DNA from: an uncultured Bacteroidales bacterium
GTDB lineage: Bacteria; Bacteroidota; Bacteroidia; Bacteroidales; Bacteroidaceae
Length of the DNA: 64,000 nt
Reading direction: 5' to 3'
Assembly (NCBI GenBank): GCA_937914945.1
Contig: CALGJF010000008.1
Coordinates: 1 to 64,000 of the forward strand
Part shown: positions 1-8,169 of the stretch, in pieces
How the letters are laid out: each line of letters starts with the position of its first letter
How positions within the stretch are numbered: position 1 is the stretch's first letter
Program-made: the position numbers and the translations under genes
The notes under the pieces: model-generated
What the model saw: the letters and a program-made list of their open reading frames with translations, nothing else
Told to the model about the DNA's origin: nothing
Databases searched by the model: none

Positions 1-1436
1 ATTATATCGACGATGGTGGTGATGTCGGCTACGCTCACGCGGCTGTCGCCGTTTAAGTCGTAGGCAGCATCGCTGCTTTCGCTAAGGATGGCATCTACTA
101 CGGTGGTGATGTCGGATACACTCACGCGGCCGTCGCCGTTTACATCACCGGAGGCGGATTCGGGTTCCATCTCCACTATATTGGTAAAGTTTTTCCAATA
201 ATCGGCTGCTTGGTATGCGCTCTTTGTGCCATAGGGGACGTAGAGGGTTGCGGAATAGTCATTAAAGGCCTGACTTTCAATTATAGGTGGTATCTTTGCA
301 TTTACATACACTTCAATGAGGCAGATGCACAAATTGAACGCCCACTCACCTATGCTTGTTACACTATTACCGATGGTTACGCTGGTGAGGCCGGTGCAAT
401 AATAGAACGCCCTCTCGCCAATGCTTGTAACGCTATTGGGGATTACAATGCCGGTGAGGCCGCTGCAACCATGGAACGCGCACTCACCTATGCTTGTTAC
501 ACTATTACCGATGGTTACACTTGAGAGGCCGGCGCAATCAAAGAACGCATAAGAGCCAATGCTTGTTACGCTACTCGGGGTATTTGTACTTTTACAGCCT
601 GCAATAAGTGTATTTGTTGCTGTTTCAATGATAGCATTGCAACCCTCGCGGCTGTCATATACACCATTGCCCGAATCAACAACTATGCTTGTGAGGCCGG
701 TGCAACCACGGAATACCATATCTCCAATGCTTGTTACGCTGTTGGGGATTACAATGCTTGTGAGGCCGCTGCAACCAGAGAACGCAAAAAAGCCTATGCT
801 TGTTACGCCGTTTGGTATTGTAATGCTTGTGAGGCCGGTGCAATTCTCGAACGCATAATTTCCTATGCTTGTTACGCTATTGGGGATTGTTACGCTTGTA
901 AGGCCGCTGCAACCATTGAACGCACTAACGTCTATGCTTGTTACGCTGTTTGGTATTTCAATGCTTGTGAGGCCGGTGCAGCCAATGAACGCACCAAAGC
1001 CTATGCTTGTTACGCCGTTTGGTATTGTAATGCTTGTGAAGCCGGTGCAATTCTCGAACGCATAATTTCCTATGCTTGTTACGCTATTGGGGATAATTAC
1101 ATACACAAGGTTGCTACAACCACTGAAAGTATACCATCCCAAGTCTGTAACCCCTTCGGGTATTGTTATGCCGATAAGCCCGGTACAGTCTTGAAATGCA
1201 CCATTAGCAATACCTCTAACTTTGTATGTATCTCCGTTATAGGTAACACTTGATGGTATGGTTACGATGCCAACATATTTATTGCCGTTTTCGGCGCAAC
1301 CTACGTATGCTACCTTGTCATCGTAATCGGTGATGTTGTAAAAAATTCCATCGACCTCAAAATCATGGGCACTTGCCACCATACAGCATAGCAGAGCAAC
1401 TGCCGACAAGAATAAATTAAGATAATTCTTCTTCAT
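1..1436 (-). CDS. BspA-like leucine-rich-repeat surface protein with C-terminal dockerin-like repeats (3' end outside window)
   Basis: About 478 codons are visible and no stop is reached, so the C-terminus is missing. The start is ATG at 1436, followed by a Sec signal peptide (MKKNYLNLFLSAVALLCC...ASA). The body is a run of about a dozen 23-residue leucine-rich repeats of the BspA/LRR_5 type, with repeating cores such as LTSITIPNSVTSIG and AFxGCTGL. After a linker come two calcium-loop repeats (GDVNGDGRVSVSDI and DLNGDSRVSVADI) resembling dockerin type I repeats. BspA-like proteins are cell-surface adhesins or binding proteins; that role is family knowledge, and the ligand cannot be told here. 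Two blocks of the repeat array are nearly identical at DNA level (791-886 and 998-1093). The gene lies behind a long structured leader. Confidence 0.9.
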   Translation of the reverse strand, partial: MKKNYLNLFLSAVALLCCMVASAHDFEVDGIFYNITDYDDKVAYVGCAENGNKYVGIVTIPSSVTYNGDTYKVRGIANGAFQDCTGLIGITIPEGVTDLGWYTFSGCSNLVYVIIPNSVTSIGNYAFENCTGFTSITIPNGVTSIGFGAFIGCTGLTSIEIPNSVTSIDVSAFNGCSGLTSVTIPNSVTSIGNYAFENCTGLTSITIPNGVTSIGFFAFSGCSGLTSIVIPNSVTSIGDMVFRGCTGLTSIVVDSGNGVYDSREGCNAIIETATNTLIAGCKSTNTPSSVTSIGSYAFFDCAGLSSVTIGNSVTSIGECAFHGCSGLTGIVIPNSVTSIGERAFYYCTGLTSVTIGNSVTSIGEWAFNLCICLIEVYVNAKIPPIIESQAFNDYSATLYVPYGTKSAYQAADYWKNFTNIVEMEPESASGDVNGDGRVSVSDITTVVDAILSESSDAAYDLNGDSRVSVADITTIVDI

Positions 1437-1804
1437 ATTGGTGTTTTTATTCTCCCCAATTCCCCGATGAGAGTGTAAATAAAAAAAAGAAAGCGTGGGA
1501 ACTGCACCTGTTGCTCGTTCCACGCATAGAGGCTCTGGCATTGCCCTTCAGTCAAGAACGAGCAACGCAGAGCCCACGCCGATATATTAACACCCGGGAA
1601 TGGTTATTGCACACCACCCCTATGCGTAATACACGCCCATAGGCATCTACCGTTGCCTTGTCTTTGACTGAATATGAAACTGCCAGATTTCTATGCGTCA
1701 AGAACAAAGCGTCAAGTAAACGCTTTTATAAAATATGTCCCACCCTGCCACCCTATTACAAAGGCCTCGGCGTGGGGGAAGGCCGATTGAATAAAAAGCC
1801 TTAA
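1437..1804 (-). promoter_or_regulatory. Long structured 5' leader RNA of the BspA-like gene (candidate attenuator or riboswitch-like element)
   Basis: This is the transcript expected from the promoter at 1811-1841 up to the BspA start. It contains several hairpins: 1706-1726 (AAAGCGT/ACGCTTT), 1619-1643 (CCTATG-CGT/ACG-CATAGG, 2-nt bulge) and a terminator-like hairpin at 1493-1579. The loop of the terminator (1522-1555) is complementary in three ordered blocks of 9, 7 and 9 bp to 1664-1698, which lies upstream in the RNA. The two folds look mutually exclusive, as in terminator/antiterminator switches. No open reading frame of note occupies the leader. I do not recognise a known riboswitch class. 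A free-standing small RNA ending at the T-tract is an alternative reading. Confidence 0.6.
1481..1579 (-). terminator. Intrinsic terminator-like hairpin inside the BspA leader
   Basis: The outer stem pairs 1493-1499 with 1573-1579 (GCGTGGG/CCCACGC, 7 bp). The inner stem pairs 1510-1520 with 1556-1566 (GTTGCTCGTTC/GAACGAGCAAC, 11 bp, perfect). On the minus strand a T-rich tract (1481-1492) follows directly. No minus-strand gene lies upstream within the window because pyrC is divergent, so this terminator stands between a promoter and its own gene. Confidence 0.7.
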
Positions 1805-1810
1805 CCGTTG

Positions 1811-1841
1811 CAAATATATAGAATCTTTTATTCTTCACAAA
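1811..1841 (-). promoter_or_regulatory. Promoter for the BspA leader, exact Bacteroidetes consensus
   Basis: Minus strand shows TTTG (1841-1838), exactly 19 nt, then TATATTTG (1818-1811). This matches the -33 TTTG / -7 TAnnTTTG pattern of the Bacteroidetes primary sigma factor. Transcription would start near 1804. The remaining intergenic stretch, 1842-1957, shows nothing else I can support. Confidence 0.7.
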
Positions 1842-1957
1842 ATTATTAATTATTGTAAAACGGTTTATTACACAGGAACCGCCCTGCAAGAAAGGCATCG
1901 TACACCATAAACACAACAATATTCACCCGTAAAGAATGGCAATATCTCTTTTTTTGC

Positions 1958-1965
1958 TATCTTCG
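1958..1965 (+). promoter_or_regulatory. -7 promoter element of the pyrC operon
   Basis: TATCTTCG lies 19 nt before the pyrC ATG. The same TAnnTTYG motif precedes several genes in this window (5882, 23933, 57917). No clear -33 TTTG is visible. Confidence 0.5.
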
Positions 1966-1984
1966 CGAAAAAGAACAAACAGCC

Positions 1985-3313
1985 ATGAGGACACTTATAA
2001 GCAATCCTATAATAGTGAATGAGGGCGAGCAATTCAGAGGCTCCATTGTGATAAACAACGGCAGAATAACCGAGGTACTGAAAGGAGACCGTTTGCCAAA
2101 GGGCGAGGTAGACTGCATTGTAGAGGCAGGCGACATGTATCTTATACCGGGAGTGATAGACGACCATGTTCACTTCCGCGAGCCGGGGCTCACTGCAAAG
2201 GCCGACATACACAGCGAGAGCCGCGCCGCCGCGGCGGGTGGCGTAACATCGTTCATGGACATGCCCAACACCGTTCCGCAAACAACCACGCTTGCCGCGC
2301 TTAAAGAGAAATATGCCATTGCGGCAAAAGAGAGCCTCATCAACTACTCCTTCTACTTTGGCGCCACAAACGACAATTACAAATACTTTGCAAAACTCAA
2401 TCCACGCCGTGTGTGCGGTATAAAGTTATTCATGGGTTCCAGCACGGGCAATATGTTGGTTGATGAGGCCGACAAGCTCGACAAGATTTTCTCTACCGCC
2501 ACCCTGCCTGTGGCCGTGCATTGCGAGGACACCAAGACCATTGCAACAAATACCAAAAAGGTTATAGCAAGCGAGGGCAACAACCCCGACGTGGCGTTCC
2601 ACCCTGTGATAAGGGATGCAAAGGCATGCTACCGCAGTACAAAAACAGCTGTGGAGCTGGCAAAAAAACATGGTACCAAGCTGCATGTAATGCACATAAG
2701 CACCCAAAAGGAACTTGCCTTGTTCAAGAATGCGGGCAGCAACATAACAGCCGAGGTTACACCTGCGCACCTCACATTCTGCAGCGACGATTATGCCCGC
2801 CTGGGCACAAAGATAAAGTGCAACCCGGCAATCAAAGGCTGCGAGGAGCGCGATGCTCTGCGCAATGCCGTTGCAAAGGGATTGATTGATGTTATAGGCA
2901 CCGACCATGCCCCTCACCTGCCCAAAGACAAGGAGGGGGGCGCGCTGACAGCCGCATCGGGAATGCCGAGCATCCAATTTTCGTTGCTTGCCATGCTGAG
3001 GCTTGTCGATGAGGGTGTCATTACAATGGAAACATTGGTGGAGAAGATGTGCCATGCGCCTGCAAGAATCTTCGGGTTAAGCAAGAGAGGCTGCATAAAA
3101 CGAGGCTATGCAGCCGATTTCGTACTACTGCGCCCGCGCACCCCGCACACCATAGAAAAGAGCGATATTATAAGCAAATGCGGATGGAGCCCCTTTGAAG
3201 GCGACACATTCAATTGGGCTGTTGCACAGACATGGGTGAACGGCGAGTGTGCATACAAGGATGGGAAAATCAACGAGAATGTGAGAGGTAAAGCCCTTGT
3301 ATTTGACCGATGA
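1985..3313 (+). CDS. pyrC: Dihydroorotase
   Basis: This 442-residue amidohydrolase closes carbamoyl-aspartate to dihydroorotate in pyrimidine synthesis. The metal motif HVH is at residues 61-63 in the family signature DDHVHFREPGLT, with GIKLFMGSS near 145 and the late metal/active-site motif GTDHAPH near residue 305. Length and motifs fit the class I (multifunctional-type) dihydroorotases usual in Bacteroidetes. The ATG follows closely behind a -7 element, giving a short leader. The stop overlaps the next gene start by 4 nt (ATGA), which implies translational coupling. Allantoinase is a less likely alternative. Confidence 0.92.
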   Translation: MRTLISNPIIVNEGEQFRGSIVINNGRITEVLKGDRLPKGEVDCIVEAGDMYLIPGVIDDHVHFREPGLTAKADIHSESRAAAAGGVTSFMDMPNTVPQTTTLAALKEKYAIAAKESLINYSFYFGATNDNYKYFAKLNPRRVCGIKLFMGSSTGNMLVDEADKLDKIFSTATLPVAVHCEDTKTIATNTKKVIASEGNNPDVAFHPVIRDAKACYRSTKTAVELAKKHGTKLHVMHISTQKELALFKNAGSNITAEVTPAHLTFCSDDYARLGTKIKCNPAIKGCEERDALRNAVAKGLIDVIGTDHAPHLPKDKEGGALTAASGMPSIQFSLLAMLRLVDEGVITMETLVEKMCHAPARIFGLSKRGCIKRGYAADFVLLRPRTPHTIEKSDIISKCGWSPFEGDTFNWAVAQTWVNGECAYKDGKINENVRGKALVFDR

Positions 3314-4128
3314 AAAGGGTAATTTTCAGCTACACCGCACCGCAACTGCTGCCATACATTGATTGGAATTACTTTTTCCATGCATGGGGCATAGCCCCCC
3401 GCGCCACAGAGAGCAAGGAGGCGCAGGAGGTAAAGCGTGATGCCATTGCACTGCTCGAATCAATGGGCGATGCCACTGTTGCCTATGCCGTGTTTGCCTT
3501 GTGCGACGCCAAAGGCTGCGACGACGACATTATAATAGAGGGAGACGCCACCCTGCCTTTGCTGCGGCAACAACATTCGCATGAGGGAGAGCACAACCTG
3601 TGCTTGAGCGATTTTGTATCGCCGCATGGCGACAAAATAGGGCTGTTTGCCACCACTGTAAGCAACCGCCTATGCCACACCCATATCAACGACACATACC
3701 ACAACCTACTGCTGCAAACCATTGCGAGCAGGGTTGCCGAAGCTGCTGCTACCCTCATGCACATGGAGGTGCGCACAAACACCGCCCTTTGGGGATATGC
3801 TCCAACGGAGAGACTGACACCCGAAGAACTTAATTTGGAAAAATTCCAAGGCATACGCCCCGCCGTAGGCTACCCATCGCTGCCCGACCAATCGGTGATT
3901 TTTATAATCGATGAACTATTGAAGATGAACGAAATTGGCATTGAACTTACACCCAACGGAGCCATGAACCCACACGCATCTGTTTGCGGGATAATGATTG
4001 CCCACCCCGCAGCACGCTATTTTGCGGTGGGGAAAATAAGCGATGAACAACTGCGGGACTATGCCCGCCGCAGAGGAACGACACCTGAAAGTTTATACCG
4101 ATTTCTGGACAAAAACGTCGGAAAATAG
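3310..4128 (+). CDS. Stand-alone vitamin B12-dependent methionine synthase activation domain protein
   Basis: The 272-residue protein contains the signature GIRPAVGYPSLPDQS (about residues 184-198), which matches the AdoMet-binding activation domain normally found at the C-terminus of MetH (family pattern RPAPGYPxxPDH). Further C-terminal stretches (ELTPNGAMNPHASVCG, HPAARYFAVGKI) also match that domain (compare xLTExxAMxPxASVSG). In MetH this domain reductively remethylates oxidised cob(II)alamin. Here no methyltransferase or cobalamin-binding module is attached, so the protein presumably acts in trans on a shorter MetH encoded elsewhere; that is inference. It starts inside the pyrC stop codon (ATGA). 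Confidence 0.85.
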   Translation: MKRVIFSYTAPQLLPYIDWNYFFHAWGIAPRATESKEAQEVKRDAIALLESMGDATVAYAVFALCDAKGCDDDIIIEGDATLPLLRQQHSHEGEHNLCLSDFVSPHGDKIGLFATTVSNRLCHTHINDTYHNLLLQTIASRVAEAAATLMHMEVRTNTALWGYAPTERLTPEELNLEKFQGIRPAVGYPSLPDQSVIFIIDELLKMNEIGIELTPNGAMNPHASVCGIMIAHPAARYFAVGKISDEQLRDYARRRGTTPESLYRFLDKNVGK

Positions 4129-4209
4129 AAGTTTACCACGATAATATCGTAAAAATAGGAAAATTAAAACTATATTAGCGCAGATTATAACACACAAAAA
4201 AGTTTCACA

Positions 4210-4947
4210 ATGACACTCAGAAAAATTCTACACCCCCTTTATGTGCTTTACCAATTGGTATTTGCATGGTGGGCAGCCCTCTTGGTTATTGCACTCACAT
4301 GCATATGCATAAGCCTTTTCGGCCGCTATTTGAAGATAAAGAACGGCGACTACTACCCCGCGCTCATTCTGTTCCGTGTAGTATGCTGGATATGCCTTGT
4401 ACCGGTAAAAGTGGTAGACCGCAACAAGTTTGTGGAAAAAGAGAAGAACTATGTGTTTGTGGCAAACCATCAAGGATTCTTCGATGTACTTGTAATGTAT
4501 GGCTATGTGCAAAAGAATTTCAAATGGATGATGAAGGCATCGCTTCGCAAGGTACCCTTGCTGGGCAAGGCTTGTGCCGACACCGACCACATATATGTTG
4601 ACCGCACAACCCCGCAAAAGGATATACTGCGCAAGGCACTCAACATACTGAAAAGTGGCAAATCGATGGCCATATTCCCCGAGGGCACACGCTGCAAGAA
4701 CGGCAAGATGGGTTCATTCAAAAAGGGTGCGTTTGTGGTTGCCAACATGGCACAGAAGCCTGTTGTTCCCGTAGCAATCCAAGGTTCATACCAACTAATG
4801 CCTCCGGGCAAGTTCTTCTTGCATTGGTCGCCCATAAAGCTGACATTCCACGCACCTATAGAGTGCAAAGGCCGCGATGCCGATAATGTGGAATATTTGA
4901 TGAACACATCGCGCGAGGTAATAGCAAAAACCCTTGGCGAGGCGTAA
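4210..4947 (+). CDS. plsC: 1-acyl-sn-glycerol-3-phosphate acyltransferase (PlsC family)
   Basis: This 245-residue membrane-associated acyltransferase adds an acyl chain to lysophosphatidic acid in phospholipid synthesis. It shows two N-terminal hydrophobic segments (about residues 12-38 and 50-66), the catalytic NHxxxxD motif as NHQGFFD near residue 86, and the substrate-binding motif FPEGTR near residue 157. It lies 81 nt after the preceding gene in the same direction, so it may be the last gene of the pyrC operon. A palindromic terminator follows at 4961. The exact acyl acceptor is not proven by sequence; related acyltransferases for ornithine or glycine lipids share these motifs. Confidence 0.85.
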   Translation: MTLRKILHPLYVLYQLVFAWWAALLVIALTCICISLFGRYLKIKNGDYYPALILFRVVCWICLVPVKVVDRNKFVEKEKNYVFVANHQGFFDVLVMYGYVQKNFKWMMKASLRKVPLLGKACADTDHIYVDRTTPQKDILRKALNILKSGKSMAIFPEGTRCKNGKMGSFKKGAFVVANMAQKPVVPVAIQGSYQLMPPGKFFLHWSPIKLTFHAPIECKGRDADNVEYLMNTSREVIAKTLGEA

Positions 4948-4960
4948 ATTACACGACATA

Positions 4961-5004
4961 AAAAATAAATATAGCGAAGGCATGCCTTCGCTATATTTAT
5001 TTTT
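4961..5004. terminator. Bidirectional terminator, perfect 44-bp palindrome
   Basis: Positions 4961-4982 are exactly complementary to 4983-5004, centred on CATG, with A-rich and T-rich ends. It lies between convergent genes (plsC and the DUF4369 lipoprotein) and contains the stop codon of the latter (4997-4999). Confidence 0.85.
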
Positions 5005-5707
5005 CGAGCAACCGCTGCTGCTCCAAGCGGTTTGCATTCTCGCGGGCCACGTCGTAAAAGAGTTTTACAAAGGCATCGTTGCGAAAGGAGGGGGGCGCAT
5101 CGTTGTAAAGAGATTCAAGCTCACTGTTGAGTATGGGTGCCGGCACACCGCTGTATCGAAGTGCAAATATACAAGGGCCCAACACATTGTTTATATTACG
5201 CCTCACATAGCCATCGATAAGTAGCTCCACCGACGCGCCTACGGCCTCAATAGAGTCGCTCACATAGTCGGCAGCAGCTTCGGTCGATTGGCCGTTCAAT
5301 ATCAAAGAGGCCTCCACACGTTCAAGTTCACTCATAAGGAGTTCAAAGCGTGCCTGCTCGCGCATAAAAAGATTGAGTTCGTTGTTTAGAGGAGTGCCGC
5401 CGACTTCTATGGCATTATCTGTAATATCAAACACGATATTGCCCTTCTCGGCTACAAATGGCAGAATGGGTATATCCCCAATGTATAGCGAGGCAACAAA
5501 GGCCGAATCGGCAGTTCCACGCATCTTGAATGTACTATGTTGCACTCTGCACGAATCTATTGTAACCGCACTGCCGTTTTCCACCATTTTTATATACACA
5601 TACTCTCCATTTACGACATCGGAAGATATCGTTCCCCGAACACTGAAATCGTTTCCACAAGAAAGAAGAGCAAGGGAGAGAAAAGAGAGTACAAGAGGGT
5701 TCTTCAT
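4997..5707 (-). CDS. DUF4369-type lipoprotein
   Basis: I chose the ATG at 5707 (236 residues) because it gives a clean lipoprotein signal (MKNPLVLSFLSLALLSC, lipobox LLSC) and lies about 30 nt behind a -7 element. An upstream ATG at 5761 would add 18 residues and put the promoter inside the gene. The region after the lipobox (FSVRGTISS...YVYIKM...TIDSCRV...FKMRGT) fits DUF4369, a beta-rich domain common in Bacteroidetes lipoproteins, often N-terminal to a thioredoxin fold. Here the C-terminal half is helical and shows no CxxC, so no thioredoxin domain. Its function is unknown. Confidence 0.75.
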   Translation of the reverse strand: MKNPLVLSFLSLALLSCGNDFSVRGTISSDVVNGEYVYIKMVENGSAVTIDSCRVQHSTFKMRGTADSAFVASLYIGDIPILPFVAEKGNIVFDITDNAIEVGGTPLNNELNLFMREQARFELLMSELERVEASLILNGQSTEAAADYVSDSIEAVGASVELLIDGYVRRNINNVLGPCIFALRYSGVPAPILNSELESLYNDAPPSFRNDAFVKLFYDVARENANRLEQQRLLEK

Positions 5708-5737
5708 ATTCTTTTGATTATCGTGTGTTTGCACAAG

Positions 5738-5745
5738 CGAAGATA
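5738..5745 (-). promoter_or_regulatory. -7 element for the DUF4369 lipoprotein gene
   Basis: Minus strand TATCTTCG, 30 nt before the ATG at 5707. It supports the downstream start codon. Confidence 0.5.
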
Positions 5746-5881
5746 ATAACAATTCCAACACCTCAAAGTTTTATTAATCTATTTTATGATTTAACGCTAA
5801 ACTATAACATTTTACAACAAAAAAGAGGCGACAGAGGGCAAGTTTAGAGAAAAAGAGAAAGGGGTATGATGTTTTTTTCAC

Positions 5882-5889
5882 TATCTTCG
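5882..5889 (+). promoter_or_regulatory. -7 element for the S46 peptidase gene
   Basis: TATCTTCG, 34 nt before the ATG at 5924. No convincing -33 TTTG. The stretch 5762-5880 is AT-rich and otherwise featureless. Confidence 0.5.
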
Positions 5890-5923
5890 CGCCCAAGAAA
5901 ATTTTTATAAAGTTTATATAATT

Positions 5924-8071
5924 ATGAGAAAAACATTTTTGACACTGCTTGTTGCAGCAATCACCCTTCCCGCGCAGCTTATTGCCGACGAGGGTATGTG
6001 GCTACTACAACTCATGCGTAGCCAAAATTTGGAGAAACCTATGCGCGAACTTGGTCTTGAAATCACAGCCGACGATATCTACGCACCCGGCGCCGTATCG
6101 TTGAAGGATGCCATAGGTATTTTTGGCGGTGGCTGTACCGGTGAGATTGTTTCGCCCAACGGCCTTATACTCACCAACCACCATTGCGGATACAGCTACA
6201 TCCAACAGCTCAGTAGCGTGGAGCACAACTACCTGCGCGATGGTTTCTGGAGCCAGAGCTATGCCGAGGAACTCCCATGCAAGGATATTAATTTTACATT
6301 CGTTGCCGAGATAAAGGATGTTACCGAGGATATCAACAAACGCATTGCCGATGGTACTTTGAGCGAGCAGGACTCTTTCAATGAGGCCGCTCTTGCACGC
6401 ATTGCCACCGAATTGTTCGACAAGGACAATATTGAAGGTAAAAAGTTCCTGACACCGCAACTGCTCCCCTACTTTGAGGGCAACAAGTTCTATCTTGTGT
6501 ATTACAAGAAATATACCGACGTGCGCCTGGTGGGAACACCCCCCAACTCTATTGGTAAATTCGGTGGCGAAACCGACAACTGGATGTGGCCCCGCCACAC
6601 AGGCGATTTCTCGGTATTCCGTGTATATGGCGACTCGCTTGGCAACCCCGCCGCATACAGCGACAAGAACATACCATTGAGTACACCCAAATATCTGAAC
6701 ATATCACTTGCAGGTGTTGATTATGACGACTTCGCCATGATTATGGGCTTCCCCGGCAGCACATCGCGCTACCTCACAAGTGAGGAGGTTAAGCACCGCA
6801 TGTATTCGCAAAACGAGCCCCGCATTGCCATGCGCGACGCAGCCCTCAAAATCATACGCGAGGAGATGGCGAAGGATGAGGCTGTAAACATCCAATACGC
6901 AAGCAAGATGGCACGCATAAGCAACTATTGGAAGAACTCGATAGGCATGAACAAGGCTATCGTGGACAACAAGGTTGTTGAAACCAAGTTAGAGAAAGAG
7001 GCCGCATTCAAAGCCTTCGCACAGAGAGTAGGCAATAAGAGCTACGAGAGCGTGGTAGAGGATATCAATGCCGCCATAAACACACAAAACCGCACAGAGT
7101 ATCTTGCCACATTGGTGGTGGAGCTTATAAGCAACATAGAGTTCGTAAGACGTAACATTGCATTTGGCAACGACAGCACTGCCGATGCCAAACTGCTTGA
7201 AAAGCCCGAAATGGTAAAGAGTTATTACACATGGGTACACGACCGCGACTACAACCACCGCATAGACTGCCGCGTGGCAAAAGCACTTATTCCTCTTTAT
7301 ATGTCGCTCACAAGCGAGGAGGAGCGCCCTGCCCTGCTTAACGAGATGAACAAGAAGTACAAGGGCAACATGGAAAAATATATCGACGATGTATATGAAA
7401 CATCCATAATGGCAAGCGAGAAGAACATGGAGAAATTCCTGAAAAAGCCCGCAGCCAAGAAGCTCGAAAAGGATATGGCTATTCAGTTGCGCAATGCAAT
7501 CTATGGAAAATATCGCGAGATTGCAAACAACCAAAAAGAGTTCAACAACACCATAAACATGCTGCACAAAACCTACCTCAAAGGATTGATGGAGATGGCA
7601 AACGGCGCGCCCATGGCACCCGATGCAAACTTCACCATGCGCCTCACATATGGCAGCGTTAAGGCATACCAGCCCAAAGATGGTGTTACATACAACCACT
7701 ACACCACCCTTAACGGTGTAATGGAGAAGGAGGACAACACAAACAGCGAGTTCACCGTTCCCGCACGTTTGAAGGAGCTTTACCTCACAAAGGATTACGG
7801 CGACTATGCACTGCCCAACGGCGACCTGCCCGTTGCATTCCTCACAACCAACGACATCACAGGCGGTAACAGCGGCAGCCCCGTTATGAACTCACGAGGC
7901 GAGCTCATAGGACTTGCATTCGACGGCAACTGGGAATCATTGAGCAGCGACATCAATTTCGACAAGAAACTGCAGCGTTGCATAAACGTGGATATCCGCT
8001 ATGTTCTTTTCATTATTGAAAAATATGGCAACTGCCGCAGATTGATTAACGAGATGAACATCGTGAGATAA
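5924..8071 (+). CDS. S46 family dipeptidyl peptidase, DPP7-like
   Basis: The 715-residue exported serine peptidase releases N-terminal dipeptides in the periplasm. A signal peptide (MRKTFLTLLVAAITLPAQLIA) is followed by a chymotrypsin-like fold. The triad motifs are all present: TNHHCG at 85-90 (His), the Asp of RHTGDFS near 228, and Ser 650 in GGNSGSP. The residue that separates the subfamilies is Gly 668 in LAFDGNWE; DPP7 enzymes have Gly there and prefer hydrophobic P1, whereas DPP11 has Arg and cuts after Asp/Glu. Length agrees with the family. The gene appears monocistronic, with its own promoter and a strong terminator at 8089. Confidence 0.92.
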   Translation: MRKTFLTLLVAAITLPAQLIADEGMWLLQLMRSQNLEKPMRELGLEITADDIYAPGAVSLKDAIGIFGGGCTGEIVSPNGLILTNHHCGYSYIQQLSSVEHNYLRDGFWSQSYAEELPCKDINFTFVAEIKDVTEDINKRIADGTLSEQDSFNEAALARIATELFDKDNIEGKKFLTPQLLPYFEGNKFYLVYYKKYTDVRLVGTPPNSIGKFGGETDNWMWPRHTGDFSVFRVYGDSLGNPAAYSDKNIPLSTPKYLNISLAGVDYDDFAMIMGFPGSTSRYLTSEEVKHRMYSQNEPRIAMRDAALKIIREEMAKDEAVNIQYASKMARISNYWKNSIGMNKAIVDNKVVETKLEKEAAFKAFAQRVGNKSYESVVEDINAAINTQNRTEYLATLVVELISNIEFVRRNIAFGNDSTADAKLLEKPEMVKSYYTWVHDRDYNHRIDCRVAKALIPLYMSLTSEEERPALLNEMNKKYKGNMEKYIDDVYETSIMASEKNMEKFLKKPAAKKLEKDMAIQLRNAIYGKYREIANNQKEFNNTINMLHKTYLKGLMEMANGAPMAPDANFTMRLTYGSVKAYQPKDGVTYNHYTTLNGVMEKEDNTNSEFTVPARLKELYLTKDYGDYALPNGDLPVAFLTTNDITGGNSGSPVMNSRGELIGLAFDGNWESLSSDINFDKKLQRCINVDIRYVLFIIEKYGNCRRLINEMNIVR

Positions 8072-8088
8072 ACGAAAAAGAGAATCTC

Positions 8089-8128
8089 ATACAAAAATGG
8101 CCGGCTGTTGAGCCGGCCATTTTTGTAT
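8089..8128. terminator. Bidirectional terminator between convergent genes
   Basis: Perfect 18-bp stem (8089-8106 with 8111-8128) with a 4-nt loop GTTG. It has a GC-rich core (GGCCGGCT/AGCCGGCC) flanked by A and T runs. It serves the S46 peptidase gene on plus and the GEVED protein gene on minus. Confidence 0.9.
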
Positions 8129-8169
8129 AATGTTTACCACACCCTTCTCAAAGTGTGCTAATACAATTT

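Noticed and set aside
210..1065. Plus-strand open frames with periodic peptides (MLVTLLGI, LVRPLQP)
   Set aside because: They are the antisense reading of the leucine-rich repeat array; the minus frame has a signal peptide, consensus LRRs and dockerin repeats.
1985..2281. Minus-strand frame (1868-2281) overlapping the pyrC start
   Set aside because: Antisense of pyrC; no signal, and it would overlap the pyrC promoter.
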